8,766 nt of DNA from contig JAZSQZ010000036.1 in assembly GCA_045538175.1 (NCBI GenBank), positions 1 through 8,766 of the forward strand, given 5' to 3'. Below are positions 1 through 4,970 of this stretch, piece by piece. The translations under genes and the position numbers were made by a program. The DNA comes from JAZSQZ01 sp045538175. Its GTDB lineage: Bacteria > Bacillota > Clostridia > Christensenellales > UBA1242. The notes under the pieces were generated by a model. It was not told the origin of the DNA, did no database searches, and saw only the letters and a list, made by a program, of their open reading frames with translations. Position 1 is the first letter of the stretch. Every line of letters begins with the position of its first letter.

Positions 1-153
1 GATGAAGACTTTGATGATTATTTAGTTGCTTATGGACTTATGGAAGATGTTTTGAAATACAATGAAGAAAAAGAAAAACTTGTTAATATTCACAAAAAGC
101 GATTTTATGTTCTGAGTAGAAAGGAACAAATGGAGAAGGACTTTGACGCTTAG
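1..153 (+). CDS. small array protein, unit 0 (5' partial)
   Basis: The reading frame is open from base 1 to TAG at 151-153 and gives the last 50 residues of a protein whose start lies outside the window. The visible part is one highly charged helix, rich in Lys and Glu, ending in MEKDFDA. That ending matches the C-termini of the nine genes that follow (Lys/Arg-rich helix, then a D-F motif just before the stop), so I place it as the first visible member of the array. Its final 11 bases overlap the next gene, and its GAG-AAG-GAC-TTT codons hold that gene's GGAG ribosome site and TTG start. No known family is recognised. The reading is reliable; the function is unknown. Confidence 0.8.
   Translation, partial: DEDFDDYLVAYGLMEDVLKYNEEKEKLVNIHKKRFYVLSRKEQMEKDFDA
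132..145 (+). promoter_or_regulatory. ribosome site and TTG start embedded in unit 0's EKDF codons
   Basis: GGAG at 132-135 lies 7 bases before TTG at 143-145. The TTG is made from the last two bases of the Phe codon plus the G of the next Asp codon. The first in-frame ATG of unit 1 is at 209, 22 codons later, with no comparable SD, so TTG is the preferred start. Confidence 0.7.
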
Positions 154-481
154 AGAATTTTTAGATATTGAAGAAAAAGGAATTACGAATGAGTTCCAAA
201 TTGTGCTTATGGAAGCACATGCTAAAATGAATTGGCAAATTCTAAAAGTTTATGCTTATTGTACGAATATTAAAACTAAGTTCACAAGTGCAAGTGCGCC
301 TCACCCATATTTCATCAAAGATATTTCTGTGGAAGAATATTTGTTCTTTCGTGATATGAAGAAATTGATGGAAAAGTTTAATGAGCTTGATGAACGCAAA
401 AAAGAAATGGAAAATGATTTTGCAAAAGATGAACAATTAAACACAAGCGAAGGAGATTTTGAAAATGTACCCCTTTTCTAA
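143..481 (+). CDS. small array protein, unit 1 (112 aa, two D-F motifs)
   Basis: Unrecognised 112-residue protein starting at TTG 143, overlapping unit 0 by 11 bases. An N-terminal helix (TLREFLDIEEKG) is followed by a short mixed middle and a long charged helix from about residue 60 (ISVEEY) to MENDF at residues 89-93. Unlike most siblings it carries a 19-residue tail after that motif, and the tail contains a second copy, EGDF (residues 103-106). Only the second copy overlaps the next gene's ribosome site; the codons of the first do not form one. This is the best evidence in the window that the D-F motif matters in the protein and not only as an RNA signal. No signal peptide or membrane segment is seen. 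Function unknown. Confidence 0.8.
   Translation: MTLREFLDIEEKGITNEFQIVLMEAHAKMNWQILKVYAYCTNIKTKFTSASAPHPYFIKDISVEEYLFFRDMKKLMEKFNELDERKKEMENDFAKDEQLNTSEGDFENVPLF
451..467 (+). promoter_or_regulatory. ribosome site deciding the unit 2 start
   Basis: AGGAG (451-455) is 9 bases before ATG 465 but only 3 bases before the in-frame TTG at 459. ATG 465 is therefore the better start. The same bases encode EGDF in unit 1. Confidence 0.7.
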
Positions 482-806
482 AATTACTGATATGTGTAAT
501 GCAGTTGGTCTGCCAACATATAAAATTCCAAGTAAATTTGTGAACAAATGGTCTTTACGAGAATTTTATCTTCCGGGTCAAAGCACTTTTAAATTTTTTA
601 AATGGACCTCAGCTCTCGTGATGTTCAGAGAAGATTGGGGTGTGAAAGTTCTCAAGGAAGAAAATGGAAAATACTGTTTTACTTTGTGGTTGGTGAATGA
701 TGCTGAAATTGATGAAGCATTCAAAAATCTATCCAAGTTAACAAAGGAAATTAGAACAAAAGCAAAGATAATGGACTTAAATGGAGATTTCCAAGATGGA
801 ACTTAA
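465..806 (+). CDS. small array protein, unit 2 (113 aa)
   Basis: Unrecognised protein of 113 residues from ATG 465; a TTG two codons upstream is too close to the SD. The N-terminus (FSKITDMCNAVGLP) resembles the opening helix of units 5 and 9 (IKELCSKHGF, IKKICDELGL). The middle is strongly aromatic and beta-like (FKFFKWTSALVMF, KYCFTLWLVND). The C-terminal helix, starting near DAEIDEAFKNL, is Lys-rich and closes with NGDFQDGT. The gene overlaps unit 1 by 17 bases and unit 3 by 11 bases, so translation is probably coupled along one message. No catalytic motif, signal peptide or membrane segment is visible. Membership of the array family rests on shared layout and C-terminal motif, not on a detectable high-identity match. 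Confidence 0.8.
   Translation: MYPFSKITDMCNAVGLPTYKIPSKFVNKWSLREFYLPGQSTFKFFKWTSALVMFREDWGVKVLKEENGKYCFTLWLVNDAEIDEAFKNLSKLTKEIRTKAKIMDLNGDFQDGT
783..798 (+). promoter_or_regulatory. ribosome site deciding the unit 3 start
   Basis: GGAG (783-786) is 9 bases before ATG 796. The upstream in-frame ATG at 781 overlaps this SD and has none of its own, so 796 is preferred. The bases also encode NGDF of unit 2. Confidence 0.75.
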
Positions 807-1152
807 TGAAGTAATTGAATACATCAAATCCAAGAACAAAGCGATTGTGTCTGAAAATATGACTTTGTACGGAATTAAAGGAATTGTTTGTAGAATTGCC
901 AACTTTAAGCTCTGTTGTGGCTATCGTGGTGCTGAAGATATTGTTTTTTATAAGGCAGTAGTTTTCAATCACGAAGTAACAGATTCTTATCTGTCTAATC
1001 ATAAGTGTTATTATTTGACTAAGGAATTGCTTGATAAAATTTACAACACCATTATAGAAAGTTATCAGCAAGCGAATAAGGATTTTAAAGAAATATTGGT
1101 TAGTGAACGCAAACTTGAAATTGAAAAGGATTTCAATGAAGATAACGGTTGA
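796..1152 (+). CDS. small array protein, unit 3 (118 aa)
   Basis: Unrecognised 118-residue protein starting MELNEVIEYIKSKNK. Layout as in its neighbours: opening helix, then a beta-rich, Cys- and aromatic-containing middle (GIVCRIANFKLCCGYRG), then a long helix beginning near YLTKELLDKIYN and ending EIEKDFNEDNG. A second D-F (NKDFKE) sits earlier in that helix, about 20 residues before the terminal one. Four Cys and several His are present but not in a recognisable metal-binding spacing. It overlaps unit 2 by 11 bases and unit 4 by 17. The Lys-Asp-Phe codons AAG-GAT-TTC provide unit 4's ribosome site. Function unknown. Confidence 0.8.
   Translation: MELNEVIEYIKSKNKAIVSENMTLYGIKGIVCRIANFKLCCGYRGAEDIVFYKAVVFNHEVTDSYLSNHKCYYLTKELLDKIYNTIIESYQQANKDFKEILVSERKLEIEKDFNEDNG
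1126..1138 (+). promoter_or_regulatory. ribosome site deciding the unit 4 start
   Basis: AAGGA (1126-1130) is 5 bases before ATG 1136. A GTG at 1103 in the same frame would extend the protein by 11 residues but has no SD of its own. The bases encode EKDF of unit 3. Confidence 0.75.
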
Positions 1153-1474
1153 ACAATATAATAAGATGCTTCGCATAGCTGATGCGGCAAAGAAACTTGG
1201 TTTCCTTACAAGGAAACATAAAGTGTTTTTGCCAAATAAAGAATACTTTGAATTTGACAACGAGAATTTTGTGATTGCTTGTTTTGATGGATATAAAGGA
1301 AAATATACTGTTTATCGTGTTACTTCTTCACACAGCACAGATTGGATGGGTGTGGATTATAATTTAGATGATTTTGATACTATTATGGAAGTTTTGAACA
1401 AGCGAATGATGGAATATAAAAATTTTGTAAATCAAGACAAACTTAAAGAACTGGAGAAAGATTTTGAACACTGA
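1136..1474 (+). CDS. small array protein, unit 4 (112 aa)
   Basis: Unrecognised 112-residue protein. It opens with a clear helix (ITVEQYNKMLRIADAAKKLGF), whose pattern of Thr-x-Glu-Gln, then hydrophobics, then Gly-Phe parallels unit 5 (ITEQQIKELCSKHGF). Beta-like segments follow (NFVIACFDGYKG, YTVYRVTSS), then a C-terminal helix from NLDDFDTIMEVLNKR that includes MEYKNF and ends LKELEKDFEH. Overlaps are 17 bases with unit 3 and 11 with unit 5. The final codons GAG-AAA-GAT-TTT-GAA carry both the GGAG ribosome site and the TTG start of unit 5, the same arrangement as at the unit 0/1 junction. No enzyme motif is seen; the family is unknown to me. Confidence 0.8.
   Translation: MKITVEQYNKMLRIADAAKKLGFLTRKHKVFLPNKEYFEFDNENFVIACFDGYKGKYTVYRVTSSHSTDWMGVDYNLDDFDTIMEVLNKRMMEYKNFVNQDKLKELEKDFEH
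1453..1466 (+). promoter_or_regulatory. ribosome site and TTG start embedded in unit 4's EKDF codons
   Basis: GGAG (1453-1456) is 7 bases before TTG 1464-1466, the same geometry as at 132-145. The nearby ATG at 1475 is in another frame and soon reaches a stop, so TTG is the start. Confidence 0.7.
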
Positions 1475-1820
1475 ATGTATAACAGAACAACAAATTAAAG
1501 AACTCTGTTCTAAACACGGGTTCTCTTATGAAGATAGACATAAAACCATTGTTTATACTTACTGCCCAAGCTGGGTAATTATGGATGTTGAATTTCAATA
1601 TCAGAATATGGTAAGATTATATTTTATGAAGTATGTTTTTGATAAAAATGTAGGTGTTAAAACTAAATGCAGTGGCCTTGTAAAACGAATTGATAAATTG
1701 ACTTGTGAAGCATTTGAAAAGTATCTTGAAGAATACATCATTCAATACAAAAAAGTAAAAATTTATGAACGAAAATATTTTATGAATGGAGACTTCTATG
1801 AATGTAAAGACTCTGAGTGA
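1464..1820 (+). CDS. small array protein, unit 5 (118 aa)
   Basis: Unrecognised 118-residue protein from TTG 1464. The first helix is ITEQQIKELCSKHGF. The middle is aromatic and beta-like (TYCPSWVIMDVEFQYQN, VRLYFMKYVF). The C-terminal helix runs from LTCEAFEKYLEEYI through QYKKVKIYERKYF to NGDFYECKDSE. The 11-residue spread of the reading frame past the SD gives the longest overlap in the array, 23 bases with unit 6. Two N-terminal and later Cys residues do not form a recognisable site. The gene is in the same coupled operon as its neighbours. Function unknown. Confidence 0.8.
   Translation: MNTECITEQQIKELCSKHGFSYEDRHKTIVYTYCPSWVIMDVEFQYQNMVRLYFMKYVFDKNVGVKTKCSGLVKRIDKLTCEAFEKYLEEYIIQYKKVKIYERKYFMNGDFYECKDSE
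1788..1800 (+). promoter_or_regulatory. ribosome site deciding the unit 6 start
   Basis: GGAG (1788-1791) is 6 bases before ATG 1798. The in-frame ATG at 1786 overlaps the SD itself and is unlikely to be used. The bases encode NGDF of unit 5. Confidence 0.75.
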
Positions 1821-2226
1821 CTTGGCAAGAGAACTAAATTTGACTTTAGCATATCCATATCAGTCAACAGGAACTTATAGATTTTTCTACAAAGTTCCTT
1901 TCCATATTGACCGAACAATGGGAACTGAATTTAGTGAAGTTGATAATTTACTTTGTATTGGAAAAATTTGTCTTGAAACTGGTACATATCAGTTCTTAGA
2001 TGAAATGGATTATAGAAATGATGTTTGCTGGTGTAAGTTCAAAGATATACATTTCTTTGCTTCATTTAGAACTCGTGTTAATTTGGAACAAGCGATTGAA
2101 CTTGTAAACAATTATCCTTTGAAGATTAAGGAAGAAGAAATTAGAAAAGCCAAACTGCGAATTGAATGTGATTTTACACCAAATGGTTTTCCTCCACCAC
2201 CTGAAGTTGAGAAGGTAATAGAATGA
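1798..2226 (+). CDS. small array protein, unit 6 (142 aa, extended C-terminus)
   Basis: Unrecognised 142-residue protein from ATG 1798 (MNVKTLSDLARELNLTLAY). It has the shared layout: a helix, an aromatic beta-like middle (YRFFYKVPFH, CWCKFKDIHFFASF), then a helix starting near VNLEQAIELVNN and ending AKLRIECDF. It differs from its siblings in having a 17-residue tail after D-F, Pro-rich and then acidic (FPPPPEVEKVIE). The D-F codons here (TGT-GAT-TTT) contain no ribosome site. Unit 7's SD (AAGG at 2212-2215) lies in the tail instead, and the junction is a 4-base ATGA overlap. The motif is thus kept where it has no role in starting the next gene. Function unknown. Confidence 0.8.
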   Translation: MNVKTLSDLARELNLTLAYPYQSTGTYRFFYKVPFHIDRTMGTEFSEVDNLLCIGKICLETGTYQFLDEMDYRNDVCWCKFKDIHFFASFRTRVNLEQAIELVNNYPLKIKEEEIRKAKLRIECDFTPNGFPPPPEVEKVIE

Positions 2227-2591
2227 AACCGATGCTTGTAACTAGAAAAGTTTTTAAGGATTATTGCTTGTTGTGCAACTTGGCAACACCATTAGGGTAT
2301 CATAGTAATTTTGTTATGAGTTACTTGGGCTGGGATAAACAAGCAAATTGTGGTCCGATGTATTATAACTACTGTAATAACTCCATTGATTTTTATTCTA
2401 TTGACGAATATCAAACTCTTAAAGATGGTGAAATACGAATACAGTTGGATAAACAGATGACCTTAGATAAGGAAATGACTTCCAAAAAGGTAATGGATTT
2501 TTTAAAACAGCAAAGAACTGTGTATAAAAATATGTTGTTCAAACTGAAAGAAAAAGAAATGTTAAAGGACTTTGAATATGCTAGAGCGTAA
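2223..2591 (+). CDS. small array protein, unit 7 (122 aa)
   Basis: Unrecognised 122-residue protein. ATG 2223 overlaps the previous stop as ATGA and has AAGG 7 bases upstream. The N-terminus contains a C-x-x-C (DYCLLCN) and there are further Cys in the middle (ANCGPMYYNYCNN), but no complete zinc-site pattern. The C-terminal helix begins near MTSKKVMDFLKQQ, includes VYKNML and ends EMLKDFEYARA, matching the array pattern. It overlaps unit 8 by 14 bases, with the Lys-Asp codons AAG-GAC supplying the ribosome site. Function unknown. Confidence 0.8.
   Translation: MKPMLVTRKVFKDYCLLCNLATPLGYHSNFVMSYLGWDKQANCGPMYYNYCNNSIDFYSIDEYQTLKDGEIRIQLDKQMTLDKEMTSKKVMDFLKQQRTVYKNMLFKLKEKEMLKDFEYARA
2565..2580 (+). 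promoter_or_regulatory. ribosome site deciding the unit 8 start
   Basis: AAGGA (2565-2569) is 8 bases before ATG 2578 but only 2 before the in-frame TTG at 2572, which is too close. ATG 2578 is preferred. The bases encode LKDF of unit 7. Confidence 0.7.
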
Positions 2592-2907
2592 AGATGTGTT
2601 GGATTGTTTAGTTCATTCTACTGATTTCAGAGAGAAGATTACTAACACTATGTACCAGACAAATGTACAGTATAGAATTTCAGGACATTTTGCTTGTGGT
2701 TATATTCTTGTGCAGTCTTCATTTATTCTTTGTCACGCAACCATTTTGAAAAATGATTGTACTGAATATGTGGAAAGGAGTGCAAAACTGGAATTTGAAG
2801 AACTTACTCTTGAGAAGTTGAAAGAGCATATGGATATGACTGTGTGTAAAGTCAAAGAAAGAATTTCAATACTTAAACAAGCTGCATTGGCGGAGGATTT
2901 CAAATGA
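2578..2907 (+). CDS. small array protein, unit 8 (109 aa)
   Basis: Unrecognised 109-residue protein from ATG 2578 (MLERKDVLDCLVHS), the shortest complete unit. The middle is beta-like with Cys, His and aromatics (YRISGHFACGYILVQ, ILCHATILK). The C-terminal helix starts at LTLEKLKEHMDM, includes VCKVKERI and ends LAEDFK, with D-F one residue from the stop. The junction to unit 9 is a 4-base ATGA overlap. GGAGG (2892-2896), the strongest SD in the array, lies 7 bases before unit 9's ATG and within the Ala-Glu-Asp codons. Function unknown. Confidence 0.8.
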   Translation: MLERKDVLDCLVHSTDFREKITNTMYQTNVQYRISGHFACGYILVQSSFILCHATILKNDCTEYVERSAKLEFEELTLEKLKEHMDMTVCKVKERISILKQAALAEDFK

Positions 2908-3350
2908 TTACTTTGAAAAAAATTAAAAAGATTTGTGACGAATTGGGATTGCGGTGGAATTTCAGTAATGGTACTGATGGGTTCAATAAGATTGAACTTT
3001 GGTACAAGTTACAACTGCCCAATGGTTATTATTTGGACTTAAATGCAAGAGAACGAAATGGCTGGTATAGGATAGGTATTTTTAAAAATTGTAATGATGA
3101 AGCTGAAAACCAAGACGAATATAAGTTTAAAACATTAAGATGTTTATGTTCAATAATGTACATCCCACCTCAGTATGGTGTTGAAATTAGAAGTTGGATG
3201 AGTTTTGCAGGTGAGTACGAATGGTTTTTATCACTCAGAGCTGAAAAACGGATTAAACGGAGTATTGAACTACTTGTTGGCTTGACTTTGGCAATTAAAA
3301 AACTTAGAATTGAAGAAGCCAAAAAGAAGATGGAGGCCGATTTTGATTAA
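2904..3350 (+). CDS. small array protein, unit 9, last of array (148 aa)
   Basis: Unrecognised 148-residue protein, the longest complete unit, from ATG 2904 with GGAGG 7 bases upstream. The N-terminal helix ITLKKIKKICDELGLRWNF is the clearest match to unit 5's opening. Beta-like segments follow (YYLDLNARERNGWYRIGIFK), then an insertion with Cys and Pro, and finally a Lys-rich helix (LAIKKLRIEEAKKKMEADFD) ending one residue after D-F. It is the last gene before the terminator at 3366-3402. Its ending still contains a GGAG plus TTG arrangement (see 3332-3345) although no full gene follows. Function unknown. Confidence 0.8.
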   Translation: MITLKKIKKICDELGLRWNFSNGTDGFNKIELWYKLQLPNGYYLDLNARERNGWYRIGIFKNCNDEAENQDEYKFKTLRCLCSIMYIPPQYGVEIRSWMSFAGEYEWFLSLRAEKRIKRSIELLVGLTLAIKKLRIEEAKKKMEADFD

Positions 3351-3420
3351 GATTGCATTATACATAAAAAAGAAGGATAGCATACCTTTGCTATCCTTTT
3401 TACTATATTTTGTTTGTTAA
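3332..3420 (+). other. vestigial ribosome site and TTG start leading to a 25-codon reading frame
   Basis: GGAG at 3332-3335 is 7 bases before TTG 3343-3345, the exact geometry used by units 1 and 5. The frame runs only 25 codons (MIKIALYIKK...), through the terminator, to TAA at 3418-3420. It looks like an unused or remnant start left by the conserved D-F ending rather than a real gene. Confidence 0.4.
3366..3402 (+). terminator. Rho-independent terminator closing the array
   Basis: A perfect 10-bp stem is formed by AAGGATAGCA (3373-3382) and TGCTATCCTT (3389-3398) with a 6-base loop (TACCTT), followed by a T-run at 3397-3401. The 5' flank is A-rich (3366-3371), so it could also terminate transcripts from the opposite strand. 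It separates the small-gene array from uvsW and fills most of the 84-base gap at 3351-3434. Confidence 0.85.
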
Positions 3421-3434
3421 AATAAGGTTAAATT

Positions 3435-3602
3435 ATGGTTGATGCAATAATAAGAAAAATAGATGAAAGCGTTGTGGAAATAGAAACTTCAGATGATATT
3501 CACCACAACATTTATATGAGATATTCAGAGTATATGCCAGGGTACCAGTTTAATCCACGCTTTAAACTTAGGATCTGGGATCGGGAAGTACCGAGCATAT
3601 AA
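3435..3602 (+). pseudogene. uvsW: UvsW N-terminal fragment (55 aa), out of frame with the helicase core
   Basis: ATG 3435 has AAGG 7 bases upstream (3424-3427). The product contains GYQFNPRFKLRIWD (from about residue 36), which matches the T4 UvsW N-terminal domain pattern GYRFNPRF...WDG as I recall it. After the Asp codon (3579-3581) the frame departs from the family and stops at TAA 3600-3602. Skipping C3582 restores WDGKY and continues in frame through NLLPIGLV to the helicase core at 3757. In T4 UvsW this small domain contributes to nucleic-acid binding. The break is either a true mutation, an error in the sequence, or much less likely a programmed +1 shift; CGG is the codon at the break and would be uncommon in such an AT-rich genome. 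Confidence 0.75.
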
Positions 3603-3756
3603 TATAAAAGCAAATTTACTTCCTATTGGACTTGTCAAGGATTTAATTGCTTGGTTCGTTTCACAAAAGACAACTTTCCAGTTAGAAGGTTTCAGAGACC
3701 AAGAATTTTTTGAACCTCTTGACGAAGAACAATACAAGGCACAGATAAAGGAGAAT

Positions 3757-4926
3757 ATGGCTCATGCTCCTTTTGAAATAAGAGACTATCAAGACCGAGC
3801 AGTTCGTGCTGCATTGTCAAATCATAGAGGTATATTGTTATCTTGCACTTCTAGTGGTAAGTCTTTAATGCTCTTCAATATCATTAAATCCATTAGAAAG
3901 CAGAATTTCAAAAATATACTTTTGATTGTACCAAACATTATGCTGGTTGACCAGATGTACGATGATTTTGAAAGTTATGGTTGGCAGAATCTTGATAAAG
4001 AAGTAGAAAGATTGGGTGGTGGTCACGAAGCATATTTTGATAAACCTGTATTGATTTCTACTTGGCAGTCATTACAAAATAAAGAAGCCGATTTCTTTGA
4101 AAAGTTTGATGCTTTGTTTATTGATGAATGTCACGGTTCTAAGGCTTCCGTCCTTTCTAAACTTACCAAACAATGTATAAATGCAAGATTTAAGATTGGT
4201 ACTACAGGTACTTTGCCAACAGATAAATCTGATTTATTACAAATTAAGAGTGTTCTTGGTGATGTGATTTTTGAATTGAAGTCAAAGGAACTCATTGATG
4301 TTGGTGTTCTCACAAAAATTCAGATTGCTAATGTAATTGCTAAATATCCACCTGAATTTGTGAAGATGAATAAGAGTAGAAGTTATCCTGAAGAAGTTAA
4401 GATGGTTGAAGAATATGAAGACCGAAATAAGGTCTTGAAATTGATAATTGACCATACTGACCCAAAGCATAATATTCTCTTGTTAGTAAACCACTTGAAA
4501 CACGTCAAGCTATTACAGGAATGGATTGAAAAGGAATATCCAGACAAGAAAGTTTCTGTGATTACTGGTTCTGTAAGTGGTGATGAAAGAAGTGAAATTC
4601 GTAAAGGCATTGAAGAAGAAGATGGTACAATTCTATTAGCAACTTATGCTACTATGAGTACTGGTGTTAATATGCCTAAACTTCACGATGTTATTTTGTA
4701 TAGTAACAGTAAATCAAAAATTAAAGTTCTACAGTCTATTGGCCGTGGTTTGAGAAAGCACGCAACAAAGAATTTGATTGTTCTTTATGATGTGGCAGAT
4801 GACTTAAGTTACAAAACTAGAACTGGAAGAGTTGTAGATAATTATTTGATGAAACATTGGAAGGAACGAATGTCTTATTACAAAGAACAAGAGTTCCCAA
4901 CAATTACAACAACAATTAATCTTTAA
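3757..4926 (+). CDS. uvsW: UvsW-type SF2 DNA/RNA helicase (core domains; 389 aa as read)
   Basis: ATP-dependent superfamily 2 helicase of the T4 UvsW family. In T4 it unwinds branched DNA, moves Holliday junctions, removes R-loops at origins and so helps shift replication to the recombination-dependent mode. Motifs by residue from M 3757: start of core IRDYQDRAV (8-16), Walker A SCTSSGKS (29-36), Ia LLIVPN (55-60), GGG...STWQS (87-105), Walker B DECH (123-126), motif III GTTGT (148-152), motif IV region NILLLVNH (239-246), motif V region TYATMSTGVNMP (296-307), motif VI QSIGRGLRKH (326-335). All key residues are present. This start has AAAGGAG only 3 bases upstream, which is poor spacing. In-frame homologous sequence continues upstream to 3583, so 3757 is probably an internal Met. 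Allowing one base at 3582, the full gene is 3435-4926, 496 residues, near T4's roughly 500. Confidence 0.93.
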   Translation: MAHAPFEIRDYQDRAVRAALSNHRGILLSCTSSGKSLMLFNIIKSIRKQNFKNILLIVPNIMLVDQMYDDFESYGWQNLDKEVERLGGGHEAYFDKPVLISTWQSLQNKEADFFEKFDALFIDECHGSKASVLSKLTKQCINARFKIGTTGTLPTDKSDLLQIKSVLGDVIFELKSKELIDVGVLTKIQIANVIAKYPPEFVKMNKSRSYPEEVKMVEEYEDRNKVLKLIIDHTDPKHNILLLVNHLKHVKLLQEWIEKEYPDKKVSVITGSVSGDERSEIRKGIEEEDGTILLATYATMSTGVNMPKLHDVILYSNSKSKIKVLQSIGRGLRKHATKNLIVLYDVADDLSYKTRTGRVVDNYLMKHWKERMSYYKEQEFPTITTTINL

Positions 4927-4930
4927 TTCA

Positions 4931-4956
4931 AATGGCTCCTGAAATAAGGAGCCATT
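4931..4956 (+). terminator. perfect 10-bp hairpin after uvsW (terminator or mRNA-end structure)
   Basis: AATGGCTCCT (4931-4940) pairs exactly with AGGAGCCATT (4947-4956) around a 6-base loop GAAATA. It begins 4 bases after the uvsW stop. There is no T-run after it, so it is not a typical intrinsic terminator. It could be a weak terminator, a 3'-end stabiliser, or a structure that hides the AGGAG in its right arm. The structure is certain at sequence level; the role is inferred. Confidence 0.6.
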
Positions 4957-4958
4957 AC

Positions 4959-4966
4959 CATAAATA
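4959..4966 (+). promoter_or_regulatory. possible T4-type late promoter (CATAAATA)
   Basis: CATAAATA differs by one base from the T4 late promoter TATAAATA and sits just before the first large virion-type gene. By T4 spacing the transcript would begin within a few bases of ATG 4971, giving a nearly leaderless message. This rests on one near match in AT-rich DNA; no gp55/gp33-type late sigma or coactivator gene is visible here. Confidence 0.35.
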
Positions 4967-4970
4967 TAGT

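Noticed and set aside
151..153. TAG recoded as Gln, as in some gut jumbo phages
   Set aside because: The TAG fits the array pattern as a stop right after the D-F motif, and the long frames contain no in-frame TAG.
781..795. Upstream in-frame starts for units 2, 3, 4, 6 and 8 (459, 781, 1103, 1786, 2572)
   Set aside because: Each lies on, too close to, or far upstream of the SD site, while a downstream ATG in the same frame has 5-9 base spacing. The downstream starts were used.
751..1260. Long minus-strand reading frame of 169 codons, and other minus-strand frames (for example 4804-5088, 6414-6671)
   Set aside because: They lie opposite well-supported + strand genes, lack plausible ribosome sites, and have the Phe/Ile/Leu/Ser-rich composition expected from the reverse of AT-rich genes.
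1..3350. D-F endings as mimics of the SSB C-terminal tip
   Set aside because: The SSB tip needs an exposed terminal Pro-Phe after acidic residues; here D-F is usually 1-8 residues from the end and often followed by polar residues. Not excluded, but unsupported.
3387..3410. MotA-box-like TTTGCT with TATATT, and a Bacteroidetes-type TTTG/TAnnTTTG promoter before uvsW
   Set aside because: The TTTGCT is part of the terminator stem and the spacing to TATATT is too short for either promoter type; the TAnnTTTG match is inexact. A promoter for uvsW is expected but not identified.
3576..3591. Programmed +1 ribosomal frameshift in uvsW
   Set aside because: No known slippery site, stop codon in the A site or stimulatory structure is evident; tRNA-Asp on GAT would not re-pair well in the +1 frame. 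A sequence error or mutation is simpler.
3598..3603. TATAAT inside uvsW as a promoter for the shortened helicase
   Set aside because: No -35-like element at the right distance, and such hexamers occur often by chance in AT-rich DNA.
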